DNA of 64,000 nucleotides from Nonomuraea rubra. Lineage in GTDB: Bacteria > Actinomycetota > Actinomycetes > Streptosporangiales > Streptosporangiaceae. The translations under genes were made by a program, and so were the position numbers. The DNA lies in NCBI RefSeq assembly GCF_014207985.1, contig NZ_JACHMI010000001.1:6927001-6991000 (forward strand), given 5' to 3'. A model generated the notes under the pieces. It was not told the origin of the DNA and made no database searches. It saw nothing but the letters and a program-made list of their open reading frames with translations. How positions within the stretch are numbered: the first letter of the stretch is position 1; every line of letters starts with the position of its first letter. Positions 39,231-48,480 of this stretch are shown piece after piece.

Positions 39231-41702
39231 TTGACGAAGCAGAGTAGGTCGTTGGACTCGGGATGGACGCTCCGGCTGGCGGGCGGCGCGGCCCCCGCCG
39301 AGGTCGCCGGGCTCCGCGACGAGGCCGTGCCCGCCCAGGTGCCCGGCTGCGTGCACGCGGACCTCCTGGCGGCCGGGCTGATCCCCGACCCGTACCGTGA
39401 TCTCAACGAGCTCGACGTGGCGTGGGCCGGCCGGGCCGACTGGCGTTATGACACCGCGCTGGCCGCGGCCCCGCCCGGCTTCGAGCGTACGGACCTGGTC
39501 TTCGACGGGCTCGACACCGTCGCCAGGGTGCTGCTGGACGGGCAGGAGCTGGGCCGGACCCGCAACATGCACCGCTCCTACCGGTTCGACGTGACCGGGC
39601 GCGTGCGCGACGGCTCGGCGCTGTCGGTGCTGTTCACCTCGGCCTACACCGAGGCCGAGTCGCTGCGCGAGCGCCTTGGCGCGCGGCCGAACGAGTACCC
39701 CGAGCCGTTCAACTACATCAGGAAGATGGCGGCGAGCTTCGGCTGGGACTGGGGGCCCACCCTCGTCACCGCCGGCATCTGGCGTCCGGTGCGGCTGGAG
39801 AGCTGGAGCACCGCCCGGCTGGCCTCGGTCAGGCCGCTGGTCACCGTCACCGGCGCGGACGGCAGGATCGAGGCGCACGTCGAGCTGGAACGCACCGCCT
39901 CCGGCGCGGGCCGCGAGCTGACGCTCACCATCGAGGCCGCCGGGCACACCGCCGTCCAGAACGTCTCCTCCGGCAGCGCGGTGATCGTGCTGGAGGTGCC
40001 GGGGGCCGAGCTGTGGTGGCCGCGCGGGTACGGCGACCAGCCCCTGTACGACTGCGTCGTCACCCTGTCCGACGCCGGCCGGGTCCTGGACCGGTGGGAG
40101 CGGCGCGTCGGGTTCCGCACGGTGGAGCTGGACCGCTCGCCCGACGAGCACGGCACCGCCTTCACCCTGAGCGTCAACGGGCAGCCGATCTTCGCCCGCG
40201 GCGTCAACTGGATCCCCGACGACGCCCTGCCCGCCCGCGTCACCCCCGAGCGCTACCGCCGCCGGCTGGTCCAGGCCGCCGAGGCCGGCGTGGACCTGGT
40301 CCGCGTCTGGGGCGGCGGCATCTACGAGGACCGCGCCTTCTACGACGCCTGCGACGAGCTCGGCCTGATGGTCTGGCAGGACTTCCTGTTCGCCTGCGCC
40401 GCCTACCCCGAGGAGCAGCCGCTGCGCGGCGAGATCGAGGCCGAGGCCCGCGAGAACGTCACCCGGCTCAGCCCGCACGCCAGCCTGGTGCTCTGGAACG
40501 GCAACAACGAGAACCTGTGGGGCTTTCGCGACTGGGGCTGGGAGCCCAGGCTGGCCGGCGACAGCTGGGGCGAGGGCTACTACCTCGGGCTGCTGCCGCG
40601 CGTGGTGGCCGAGCTGGACCCGACCCGCCCGTACCAGGCGGGCAGCCCCTGGTCGGGCTCGTGGGACCACCACCCCAACGACCCCGCGCACGGGCCCTCC
40701 CACTTCTGGGAGGCGTGGAACCGCCGCGACTACGGCGACTACCTCGGCCACGTGCCGCGCTTCGCCGCCGAGTTCGGCTGGCAGGCGCCGCCCGCCCACG
40801 CCACCCTGCGCGAATGGCTGGGCGACGACCCGCTGGCCTCCACCTCGCCCGGCATGCTGCACCACCAGAAGGCCGAGGACGGCAACGGCAAGCTCGACCG
40901 GGGCCTGGCCCACCACTTCACCGTCCCCGGCGACTTCGACCAGTGGCACTACCTCACCCAGGTCAACCAGGCCCGCGCCATCGCGACCGGCGTGGCCCAC
41001 TGGCGCTCCCACTGGCCTGTCTGCGGCGGAACCGTCGTCTGGCAGCTCAACGACTGCTGGCCGGTGACCTCGTGGGCGGCGATCGACGGGGCCGAGCGGC
41101 TCAAGCCGCTCTACCACGAGCTGCGCCGCCTGTACGCCGACCGGCTGCTGACCTTCCAGAGCAGGGACGGCGCCCGCGTGCTGGCCGCCGACAACCAGTC
41201 GCCCGAGCCCTGGCAGGGCACCGCCGTCGTCCGCAGGCTGCGCGCCGACGGGACGGGCCTGGCCGAGGAGCACGTGCCGTTCACCGTGCCGCCGCGCTCG
41301 GTCGGGCTGCTGCCGCTGACGGCCGAGGTCGCCGAGATCAAGGACGCCGCGGGCGAGCTGCTCGTGGCCGACGCGGGCGGCCTGCGCGACGTCGTGCTCG
41401 GCGGGCCCGACAAGGAGTTCGGCTACCCGCCCGCCGAGCTCGACCTGCGCCTGGACGTCTCCGGCGGTACGCTCATGGTTGTGATCACCGCCCGCGCCTT
41501 CGTCCGCGATCTGCTGCTGCAGGCCGACCGGCTCGGCCCCGCGGCGACCGCCGACCGCGGGCTGGTCACGCTGCTGCCCGGCGAGAGCGTCACGATCACG
41601 GTGAGCGGCCTGCCCGCCGCCGACGCCGCGCGCCTCGACGCGGCCGGCGTACGGTCGGCGCTGTTCTGTGTCAACGCGGCGGAAGGAGCCTCCCGGCCAT
41701 GA
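39231..41702 (+). CDS. Beta-mannosidase, GH2 family
   Basis: 823 residues with no signal peptide, so it acts in the cytoplasm on imported manno-oligosaccharides, releasing mannose from the non-reducing end. The GH2 order is clear: a jelly-roll sugar-binding domain (1-180, VPGCVHADLLAAGLIPDPYR), an immunoglobulin-like domain, and a barrel with VLWNGNNENLWG (acid/base Glu after NNE) and FAAEFGWQAPP (nucleophile Glu). VNWIPDDALPARVTPERYR is typical of beta-mannosidases. The start is TTG at 39231 with AAGGAG seven bases upstream. Its stop overlaps the LacI start. Confidence 0.94.
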   Translation: MTKQSRSLDSGWTLRLAGGAAPAEVAGLRDEAVPAQVPGCVHADLLAAGLIPDPYRDLNELDVAWAGRADWRYDTALAAAPPGFERTDLVFDGLDTVARVLLDGQELGRTRNMHRSYRFDVTGRVRDGSALSVLFTSAYTEAESLRERLGARPNEYPEPFNYIRKMAASFGWDWGPTLVTAGIWRPVRLESWSTARLASVRPLVTVTGADGRIEAHVELERTASGAGRELTLTIEAAGHTAVQNVSSGSAVIVLEVPGAELWWPRGYGDQPLYDCVVTLSDAGRVLDRWERRVGFRTVELDRSPDEHGTAFTLSVNGQPIFARGVNWIPDDALPARVTPERYRRRLVQAAEAGVDLVRVWGGGIYEDRAFYDACDELGLMVWQDFLFACAAYPEEQPLRGEIEAEARENVTRLSPHASLVLWNGNNENLWGFRDWGWEPRLAGDSWGEGYYLGLLPRVVAELDPTRPYQAGSPWSGSWDHHPNDPAHGPSHFWEAWNRRDYGDYLGHVPRFAAEFGWQAPPAHATLREWLGDDPLASTSPGMLHHQKAEDGNGKLDRGLAHHFTVPGDFDQWHYLTQVNQARAIATGVAHWRSHWPVCGGTVVWQLNDCWPVTSWAAIDGAERLKPLYHELRRLYADRLLTFQSRDGARVLAADNQSPEPWQGTAVVRRLRADGTGLAEEHVPFTVPPRSVGLLPLTAEVAEIKDAAGELLVADAGGLRDVVLGGPDKEFGYPPAELDLRLDVSGGTLMVVITARAFVRDLLLQADRLGPAATADRGLVTLLPGESVTITVSGLPAADAARLDAAGVRSALFCVNAAEGASRP

Positions 41703-42739
41703 GAGCTGCCGCCCGCCCGGGCGGGAAGGTGACGATCGCCGAGGTCGCCGCGCGCGCCGGGGTGTCCAAGGGCTCCGTGTCGCTGGCGATGAACGACAAG
41801 CCGGGCGTGTCCGCGGCCACGCGGGAGAAGGTGTTCAAGGCCGCCCGCGAGCTGGGCTGGCTGCCCAACCAGGCCGCCCGCTCCCTGTCGTCGGCCTCGA
41901 CGCAGGTCAGCAACGTGGGGCTGGTCATCGCCAGGCCGGCCCGCATGCTGGGGCTGGAGCCGTTCTACATGGAGTTCGTCTCCGGCATCGAGAGCGTGCT
42001 GGTCGAGCGGTCGTACTCGCTGCTGCTGCGGCTGGTGCACGACGTCGGCGAGGAGATCGGCGTCCTGGACGGCTGGGGCCGCAGCAAGCAGATCAGCGGC
42101 TCGATCATGGTCGACTTCACCCTCGACGACCCCCGCGTCGCGCCGATCGCGGCGCTGGGCCTGCCGGTGATCGCCGTCGGGCATCCCGACCTGACCGGCG
42201 GGCTGCCGTCGGTCTGGACCGACGACGGCGCGGCGGTCACCGAGGCGGTGCGTTACCTGGCGGCGCTCGGGCACCGGCGGCTCGCGCGGGTGGGCGGCCC
42301 CGCCACGCTCGGCCACAGCATGATCAGGAGCGAGGCGTTCGCCAAGGCGGTCGCCGACCTCAACCTGGAGCCCGGCCGGATCCTGCCCACCGACTTCTCC
42401 GGCGAGCAGGGCGCCCGCGCCACGCGGGCGCTGCTCGCCTCCGCCCAGCGGCCCACGGCCATCCTGTACGACAACGACATCATGGCCGTGGCCGGCCTGT
42501 CGGTGGCCACGGAGATGGGCGTGTCCGTGCCCGCCGAGCTGTCCCTGCTGGCCTGGGACGACTCCCAGCTCTGCCGGCTCACCCACCCGCCGCTGTCGGC
42601 CATGAGCCACGACGTCTTCGCCTTCGGGGCGGAGGTCACGCGCCGGCTCATGGACCTCATCGACAGCGGTCACGCCGAGGTGGGCGCGGTGCCGACGCCC
42701 GTGCTCGTCCCGCGCGGCACCACCGCCAGGGCCCGCTGA
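41699..42739 (+). CDS. LacI-family regulator of the mannan locus
   Basis: 346 residues. The helix-turn-helix and hinge are VTIAEVAARAGVSKGSVSLA and ELGWLPNQAARSLSSASTQV; the effector domain follows with VGLVIARPARMLG and PTAILYDNDIMAVAGLSVAT. The ATG at 41699 overlaps the beta-mannosidase stop (ATGA), with GGAAGGAG upstream. It lies between the two copies of its likely operator (39139-39152 and 42783-42796) and would repress both the enzyme genes and the importer operon, released by a manno-oligosaccharide or mannose (inference). Confidence 0.92.
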   Translation: MRAAARPGGKVTIAEVAARAGVSKGSVSLAMNDKPGVSAATREKVFKAARELGWLPNQAARSLSSASTQVSNVGLVIARPARMLGLEPFYMEFVSGIESVLVERSYSLLLRLVHDVGEEIGVLDGWGRSKQISGSIMVDFTLDDPRVAPIAALGLPVIAVGHPDLTGGLPSVWTDDGAAVTEAVRYLAALGHRRLARVGGPATLGHSMIRSEAFAKAVADLNLEPGRILPTDFSGEQGARATRALLASAQRPTAILYDNDIMAVAGLSVATEMGVSVPAELSLLAWDDSQLCRLTHPPLSAMSHDVFAFGAEVTRRLMDLIDSGHAEVGAVPTPVLVPRGTTARAR

Positions 42740-42782
42740 CCCACCCGCTTTCCGGGCGCGGCTTCCGCATGCCCTCTGGTGA

Positions 42783-42796
42783 CTAAACCGCTCTAG
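42783..42796. promoter_or_regulatory. LacI-type operator, mannan locus site 2
   Basis: CTAAACCGCTCTAG lies upstream of the sugar-binding protein gene (start 42953), in the 213-bp gap after the LacI gene. It differs from site 1 at two of 14 positions and keeps the central CG and the CTA...TAG ends. It would link control of the importer-isomerase-kinase operon to that of the mannanases. Confidence 0.7.
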
Positions 42797-42952
42797 TAGT
42801 TGTTTTCCCAGTTCAACCCATATCTCGATCGACGTTCGCACTGAACACCTTGTAACGGTTATGTATCTTCAGTGCTTCGTCCCTTTTACGCCTAAACGCG
42901 ACATGCCACTGTTCACCGCAACCACGGTGCTTCCCTTAGGAGATGGTGTGAG

Positions 42953-44260
42953 ATGCGCAGACTTGCGCTGACCGGTCTGGCCCTCGCGGTGACCGCGGCG
43001 CTGGCCGCCGCCTGCGGCGGCAGCGGAAAGAGCACGGCGCCCGCCACGGCGGCGAGCGACCCGTCGAAGGTCTCCGGCGAGATCACCGTACTGACCAACC
43101 GCACCGACCTGGTGAACGACGGCACGATGAAGAAGTACGCCGACGACTTCGCCAAGGTCTACCCCGGCGTCCAGGTCAAGTTCGAGGCGATCACCGACTA
43201 CGAGGGCGAAGTCAAGATCCGCATGAACACCGAGAACTACGGTGACGTGCTGCTGATCCCGAACGTGATCGCCAAGGGCGACTACCCCAAGTTCTTCGCC
43301 CCCCTCGGCTCGGCCGCCGAGCTGTCGAAGAAGTACAAGTTCACCCAGTCCGGCACTGTGAATGACCAGGTGTACGGCATCGTCTCCTTCGCCTCGGCCA
43401 ACGGCTTCGTCTACAACAAGGACCTGTGGGCCAAGGCCGGCGTCACCGAGTGGCCCAAGACGCCGGAGGAGTTCCTCGCCGCGCTGAAGGCCGTCAAGGA
43501 CAAGACCGGCGCCACCCCGCTCTACACCAACTACAAGGACGGCTGGCCGCTCAGCAACTGGACCAACGGCAACGGCTCGGTCACCTGCGACACCAAGGCC
43601 GAGACGGCGATGACCACCGGGGACCCGTGGGCCCCGGGCAAGGACCTCAACGTCATCGACTCCCTGCTGTTCAACGCCGTGCACCAGCAGCTCACCGAGA
43701 AGGACCCGACCACCACCAACTGGGAGGACTCCAAGAAGTTCATCGCCACCGGCAAGATCGGCGCCATGTGGCTCGGCTCCTGGGCGATCCCGCAGATGCA
43801 GGCCGCCGCCACCACGGCCGGCCAGAGCGCGGACTCCATCGCCTTCATGCCCTTCCCCTCCCAGGCCGGCGGCTCGTTCTGCTCGGTGCTCAACCCCGAC
43901 TACCAGTACGCCGTCAACAGCCACTCCCAGAACAAGGCTGCGGCGCGGGCCTGGCTCGACTGGTTCGTCGACAAGTCCGGCTTCTCCGCCACCAACCAGG
44001 GCGTCTCACCCGTCACGTCCGACCCGCTGCCCTCGGCGCTGAAGCCGTACAGCGACGCCGGCGTCAAGCTCATCGAGCTGGAGACCGACCAGCGCATCCT
44101 GGTCGACAACATCGACAAGGAATCAGAGGTCGGGATCAAGTCGCCCGACTACCGGCAGAAGCTCATCGACGTCGCCCGCGGGGCCGCCAAGGGCGACCTG
44201 AACAGCGTGCTCGCCGACCTGTCCGCCCGATGGAAGGCCGGCCAGCAGTCCGCCGCCTGA
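42953..44260 (+). CDS. Sugar-binding lipoprotein of mannoside ABC importer
   Basis: 435 residues. A lipoprotein signal ends at LAAAC (Cys near residue 21). The family 1 solute-binding fold contains ITVLTNRTDLVNDGTMKKYA, IVSFASANGFVYNKDLWAKA and AMWLGSWAIPQMQAAATTAG. It binds the sugar at the cell surface and passes it to the two permeases encoded next. The ATG at 42953 has TTAGGAG about 10 bases upstream. As first gene of the six-gene importer, isomerase and kinase operon it is the probable promoter-proximal target of the LacI operator at 42783. Manno-oligosaccharide specificity is inferred from neighbours. Confidence 0.93.
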   Translation: MRRLALTGLALAVTAALAAACGGSGKSTAPATAASDPSKVSGEITVLTNRTDLVNDGTMKKYADDFAKVYPGVQVKFEAITDYEGEVKIRMNTENYGDVLLIPNVIAKGDYPKFFAPLGSAAELSKKYKFTQSGTVNDQVYGIVSFASANGFVYNKDLWAKAGVTEWPKTPEEFLAALKAVKDKTGATPLYTNYKDGWPLSNWTNGNGSVTCDTKAETAMTTGDPWAPGKDLNVIDSLLFNAVHQQLTEKDPTTTNWEDSKKFIATGKIGAMWLGSWAIPQMQAAATTAGQSADSIAFMPFPSQAGGSFCSVLNPDYQYAVNSHSQNKAAARAWLDWFVDKSGFSATNQGVSPVTSDPLPSALKPYSDAGVKLIELETDQRILVDNIDKESEVGIKSPDYRQKLIDVARGAAKGDLNSVLADLSARWKAGQQSAA

Positions 44261-44329
44261 CACTCCCCGCTCGCGGTGCCGGCCCGACCCGGCGCGCCGG
44301 CACCGCCCGCCGACCGAAGAAAGGCAGCG

Positions 44330-45283
44330 ATGACACCCATCTCGTCATCCCTGAGGCGCGGCCCCGCGGGAGGCACGCGACTGCAGGACGCGGCGCGGCA
44401 CTCCAGGCAGCGGCCGCGCCGCCGCTGGAGGCAGGGCCTGACCCCGTGGCTGTTCCTGCTCGTGCCGCTGGCCCTGCTCATCACCTTCTCGTACGTGCCG
44501 ATCATCAACATGATCGTGTACAGCTTCACCGACTGGGACGGCGTCAGCCCCGACTACACGTTCACCGGTCTCGAGAACTACGTCGAGATCTTCACCCGTC
44601 CCGAGCTGTTCAGGGTCTTCGTCGCCAGCGCCTACTACCTCGGCGCCGCCGTCCTGCAGATCGTGCTCGCGCTGTACTTCGCCACCGTCCTCAGCTTCAA
44701 CACCCGCTTCCGCAACCTGTTCAAGGGCATCCTGTTCTTCCCCTACCTGATCAACGGGGTGGCCATCGGCTTCGTCTTCCTCTACTTCTTCCAGGAGGGC
44801 GGCACGTTCGACACCGTGCTGAGGCTCTTCGGCGTCGGCGGCGAGCACCTGTGGCTCGGCGACCCCGACCTGGTCAACTACTCGCTGGCCGGGGTCTCGG
44901 TGTGGCGCTACATGGGGCTCAACTTCGTGCTCTTCCTCGGCGCCATCCAGTCGATCGCGCCGGAGCTGTACGAGGCCGCCGAGCTCGACGGGGCCAACCG
45001 GTGGCAGCAGTTCCGCTTCATCATCGTGCCCAGCCTGCGCCCCCTCATCGGGCTGACCGCGATCCTGGCGATCTCCGGCTGCCTGTCGGTCTTCGAGATC
45101 CCGTACATCATGACCGGCGGCGCCGGCGCGAGCGAGACCTTCGTCATCCAGACCATCAAGCTCGCCTTCCGCTTCGACAAGACCGGCCTGGCCTCGGCCG
45201 CCGCCGTCGTGCTCCTCGTCATCATCCTGCTGGTGACGTGGCTGCAGCGGCGGATCGTCCCTGAAGAAAGGGTGACCTCGTGA
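44330..45283 (+). CDS. Carbohydrate ABC transporter permease (MalF-type)
   Basis: 317 residues: a basic cytoplasmic tail (1-35), then six membrane segments beginning WLFLLVPLALLITFSYVPII. The EAA loop is PELYEAAELDGANRWQQFRF. One subunit of the mannoside importer channel. The ATG at 44330 has GAAAGG upstream. The stop overlaps the GTG of the next permease gene (GTGA). Confidence 0.93.
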   Translation: MTPISSSLRRGPAGGTRLQDAARHSRQRPRRRWRQGLTPWLFLLVPLALLITFSYVPIINMIVYSFTDWDGVSPDYTFTGLENYVEIFTRPELFRVFVASAYYLGAAVLQIVLALYFATVLSFNTRFRNLFKGILFFPYLINGVAIGFVFLYFFQEGGTFDTVLRLFGVGGEHLWLGDPDLVNYSLAGVSVWRYMGLNFVLFLGAIQSIAPELYEAAELDGANRWQQFRFIIVPSLRPLIGLTAILAISGCLSVFEIPYIMTGGAGASETFVIQTIKLAFRFDKTGLASAAAVVLLVIILLVTWLQRRIVPEERVTS

Positions 45284-46119
45284 CGACCGCCGTCCGCGCC
45301 CGGGTGGCGAGCACCCTGAAGTACCTGTCCCTGATCGTGGCCAGTCTGGTCGTCCTGCTGCCGCTCGGCGTGGTGCTGCTCACCTCGCTGAAGACGTCCG
45401 ACGAGCTCGCCGCCGGCAGCGGCCCGCTGACGCCGCCCGGCGACTGGTTCAACCTGGCCAACTACGTCACGGCCTTCGAGAAGGGACGGATGGCGGAGGC
45501 GGCGCTCAACACCTTCGTCATCCTGGTGGTGTCGATCACCGGCACGGTCTTCATCGGCTCGGCCGCCGCCTACGCGATCGACCGATTCCACTTCCGGCTG
45601 AAGAAGCTCATCGTCGGCCTGTTCCTGTTCGCGACGCTCGTCCCCAGCATCACCACCCAGGTCACGACATTTCAGGTCATCGACCAGCTTGGCCTCTTCA
45701 ACACCCGCCTGGCCCCGATCGCGCTGTACCTCGGCACGGACATCGTCGCGATCTACATCTTCCTGCAGTTCATCCGGAGCATCCCGATCTCGGTGGACGA
45801 GGCCGCCCGCCTGGACGGCGCCTCCTCGTTCGCGATCTACCGGAAGATCATCCTGCCGCTGCTCAAGCCTGCCATCGCGACCGTCGTCATCGTCAAGGGG
45901 ATCGCGGTCTACAACGACTTCTACATCCCCTTCCTGTACATGCCGGACCAGGGGCTCGGCACCATCTCGACGTCGCTGTTCCGCTTCAAGGGGCCGTTCG
46001 GGGCGCACTGGGAGAACATCTCGGCGGGGGCGATCCTGGTGATCGTCCCGACGCTGGCCGTGTTCCTGCTGCTCCAGCGCTTCATCTACAACGGGCTGAC
46101 CCAGGGCGCGGCCAAGTGA
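45280..46119 (+). CDS. Carbohydrate ABC transporter permease (MalG-type)
   Basis: 279 residues with six membrane segments, starting YLSLIVASLVVLLPLGVVLL. The EAA loop reads ISVDEAARLDGASSFAIYRK. Second channel subunit. The GTG at 45280 overlaps the previous stop; its own stop overlaps the GTG of manA. As in the arabinoside locus, no ATPase subunit is encoded, so a shared ATPase elsewhere in the genome is expected. Confidence 0.93.
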   Translation: MTTAVRARVASTLKYLSLIVASLVVLLPLGVVLLTSLKTSDELAAGSGPLTPPGDWFNLANYVTAFEKGRMAEAALNTFVILVVSITGTVFIGSAAAYAIDRFHFRLKKLIVGLFLFATLVPSITTQVTTFQVIDQLGLFNTRLAPIALYLGTDIVAIYIFLQFIRSIPISVDEAARLDGASSFAIYRKIILPLLKPAIATVVIVKGIAVYNDFYIPFLYMPDQGLGTISTSLFRFKGPFGAHWENISAGAILVIVPTLAVFLLLQRFIYNGLTQGAAK

Positions 46120-47441
46120 ACGACAACGCTCCCGTGACAGCACCCCCGCCACCGCTGGTCACGATCGGTGCCGGGCCTGCCTCTCGCGGTGGGGCCCTGC
46201 CGCTGGTCACGGCGATCCGGCCGTACGCGTGGGGTTCCCCGGCCGCCTTCCCCGAGCTGTTCGGCACCCCGGCGACGGGTGAGCCGCAGGCCGAGCTCTG
46301 GGCCGGCGCCCATCCCGGCGCCCCCTCGACCGTGGACGGGGTCCCGCTCGGCGAGCTGATCGCGCGCGACCCGGCCGGGATGCTCGGCGAGCCCGTGGTG
46401 CGGGCGTTCGGCCCGGTGCTGCCGTACCTGCTGAAGGTCCTCGCCGTCGAACGGCCGCTGTCCCTGCAGGTGCATCCGACGATGGCCCAGGCCCGGGCGG
46501 GATACGCCCGCGAGCAGGCCGCCGGCCCACCGGTCGGTGACGCCGCGCGCACGTACCGGGACCCGTTCCACAAGCCCGAGATGGTGTGCGCGCTCACCGG
46601 CTTCCACGGCCTGTGCGGGTTCCGCGCTCCCGGCGACGCCGCGGCCGTGCTGGAGGCGTTGGGCGTCGCACCCGGCCCTGACGGCGAGCGCTCGGACGCG
46701 GCGGCGCAGGTCCGCGACTGGATCGCCGCCCTGCGCGCGGTGTTCCAGCAGATGCTCGACCCCGGGAACCCGGCCGTCCTTGCCGCCCGCGCCGCCATCG
46801 AGCGAGCCCTCATCGACGGCCCCATGGCTGCCGGCTTCGACGTCTACGCGGACCTGGCCCGCGCCTGCCCCGGCGACCCCGGCGTCACGGCGGCGCTCCT
46901 GCTCAATCACGTACGGCTCGCGCCGGGCCAGGCGGTCTTCCTCGGCGCCGGTGTGCCGCACGCCTACCTGGGCGGCGTCACCGTGGAGATCATGGCCAAC
47001 TCCGACAACGTGCTGCGCTGCGGGCTGACCGGCAAGCACGTGGACGTGCCGGAACTGATGCGCGTCGTCACCTTCGAGCCCTCGCCACCCCACTTCGTCC
47101 CCGCGGAACCGGCGTCACCTGCGGCATCGGGGCGTCAGATTTATCGGCCGCCCGTGGAGGAGTTCGGCCTGGTCCACCACGCGCTCACCGGCCAGGAGCC
47201 GCACCGGCTGCCCGGCGGCGTCCCGCAGATCGTGCTGTGCGTCGAGGGCGAGGTGGCGATCGAGGCCGCACGAGCGGTGCGGCTCGGCGCGGGACAGGCG
47301 GCGTTCGTGCCCGCGAGCCTGACCGGTGCGCGGCTCACCGGCCGGGGAACCGTGTACCGAGCCGTGCCAGGCCTGTCACTGTCCCCGTCGCCGGCTTCAC
47401 CCGCTCCCCCGGCGTCAGCTCCGGAAGGGTGGCGGGCATGA
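46116..47441 (+). CDS. manA: Mannose-6-phosphate isomerase, class I
   Basis: Interconverts mannose-6-phosphate and fructose-6-phosphate, bringing mannose into glycolysis. 441 residues. The zinc-site motifs are in order: LSLQVHPTMAQA, DPFHKPEMVCALTGF and GAGVPHAYLGGVTVEIMANS, with RCGLTGKHVD following. The first ~25 residues are a non-conserved Pro-rich stretch, so translation may start later, but GTG 46116 fits the GTGA overlap with the permease gene. A Pro/Ala/Ser tail follows the last cupin domain. It stands between the importer and the sugar kinase, matching its place in mannose metabolism. Confidence 0.95.
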   Translation: MNDNAPVTAPPPPLVTIGAGPASRGGALPLVTAIRPYAWGSPAAFPELFGTPATGEPQAELWAGAHPGAPSTVDGVPLGELIARDPAGMLGEPVVRAFGPVLPYLLKVLAVERPLSLQVHPTMAQARAGYAREQAAGPPVGDAARTYRDPFHKPEMVCALTGFHGLCGFRAPGDAAAVLEALGVAPGPDGERSDAAAQVRDWIAALRAVFQQMLDPGNPAVLAARAAIERALIDGPMAAGFDVYADLARACPGDPGVTAALLLNHVRLAPGQAVFLGAGVPHAYLGGVTVEIMANSDNVLRCGLTGKHVDVPELMRVVTFEPSPPHFVPAEPASPAASGRQIYRPPVEEFGLVHHALTGQEPHRLPGGVPQIVLCVEGEVAIEAARAVRLGAGQAAFVPASLTGARLTGRGTVYRAVPGLSLSPSPASPAPPASAPEGWRA

Positions 47442-48472
47442 CGGTCCTCGCGCTCGACATCGGTGGTACGAAGTTCGCCGCCGCCCACGTCACCGCCGGC
47501 GGCACGCTGGTGCGGCGTGAAGAGCGGCCCATCGGCCCCGTCCCGGCCACCACGCTGAGCGACCTCGTCGCCGATTTCCGCACTCCCGGGCTGCGCGCGG
47601 TCGGGATCGGGTCGGCCGGCCCGCTGGACGTCCGCGCCGGGACGGTCTCCCCGATCAACATCCCGGCGTGGCGGGGCTTTCCGCTGGCGGACACCGTACG
47701 GCGGCTCGTGCCCGGCGCGGACGTGGCGCTGGCCGGCGACGGGCAGTGCATGGCGCTGGGTGAGTGGTGGCGCGGCGGCCATGGTGCGGACTCGCTCCTG
47801 GGCATCGTCGTCTCGACCGGTGTGGGCGGCGGCCTCATCCTGGACGGGCGTCCCGTCCTCGGCGGGACGGGCAACGCCGGCCACGTGGGCCACGTGATCG
47901 TGGACCGCGATGGCGAGCCGTGCTCATGCGGCACGAACGGCTGCCTGGAGACCATCGCCAGCGGTCCCAGCATGGTGCGCTGGGCCCTGTCCAACGGCTG
48001 GACGGACGTCGGAGGCAGCGCGCGAACGGACATCGAGGGCGGCGCGCGAACGGACATCGAGGGCGGCGCGCGAACGGACGTCGGGGGCGGCGCGCGGACG
48101 GACGTCGGGGGCGGGCGGCCGGACGGCGTCACGGCCAGGGAGCTGGCCGACGACGCCCGGCGGGGAGCCCGGGTTCCGCTGGCGGCGTTCGAGCGGGCGG
48201 CCGACGCGCTCGCCACCGTCGTCCTCAACACCGCCGCCGTCGCCGACCTTCACCACGTCGTCATCGGCGGCGGCGTCGCGGCGGCCGGCCCGCTGCTCCT
48301 CGACCCTCTGCGCGAACGGCTCGCCAAGCGCGCGGGCATGGACTTCGTCCGCCACGTCCAGGTCGCGCTGACCAGCCTGGAACGGGACGCCGGCCTGTAC
48401 GGCGCCGCCGCCCTGGCACTCCTGACCACCGGAACGGCCCTGCACCCCGCGATGCCCGGAAGCGCCGGCTGA
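47438..48472 (+). CDS. ROK-family sugar kinase (probable mannokinase)
   Basis: Phosphorylates a hexose, here probably mannose, to feed the isomerase encoded upstream. 344 residues. The N-terminal phosphate motif is ALDIGGTKFAAAHV, then GIVVSTGVGGGLIL, GHVGHVIVD and the ROK zinc motif CSCGTNGCLE, and the adenosine motif HHVVIGGGVAAAGPLL near the end. Between the zinc motif and the C-terminal lobe (about residues 192-224) sits an unusual run of four 8-residue repeats (GGARTDIE/GGARTDVG). The ATG at 47438 overlaps the manA stop. Last gene of the mannose operon. Confidence 0.92.
   Translation: MTVLALDIGGTKFAAAHVTAGGTLVRREERPIGPVPATTLSDLVADFRTPGLRAVGIGSAGPLDVRAGTVSPINIPAWRGFPLADTVRRLVPGADVALAGDGQCMALGEWWRGGHGADSLLGIVVSTGVGGGLILDGRPVLGGTGNAGHVGHVIVDRDGEPCSCGTNGCLETIASGPSMVRWALSNGWTDVGGSARTDIEGGARTDIEGGARTDVGGGARTDVGGGRPDGVTARELADDARRGARVPLAAFERAADALATVVLNTAAVADLHHVVIGGGVAAAGPLLLDPLRERLAKRAGMDFVRHVQVALTSLERDAGLYGAAALALLTTGTALHPAMPGSAG
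48014..48109. repeat. 24-bp tandem repeat within the ROK kinase gene
   Basis: Four units of 24 bp (48014-48037, 48038-48061, 48062-48085 and 48086-48109), with the core GGCGGCGCGCGAACGGAC, encode four in-frame copies of an octapeptide. The later units carry a few base changes (ATC to GTC, GAG to GGG). It looks like slippage expansion in a surface loop. Confidence 0.85.
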
Positions 48473-48480
48473 CAGATCGG

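Noticed and set aside
40013..41698. Open frame upstream of the LacI gene in the same frame
   Set aside because: It overlaps the GH2 beta-mannosidase in another frame, is Arg/Pro-rich, and the LacI gene has its own start and ribosome site at 41699.
42953..44260. Xylose or cellobiose importer instead of mannoside importer
   Set aside because: The binding protein alone does not show specificity, but the manA, beta-mannosidase and mannanase neighbours favour mannosides.
48014..48109. CRISPR-like repeat array
   Set aside because: The 24-bp units are directly tandem without spacers and encode an in-frame peptide inside a kinase gene.
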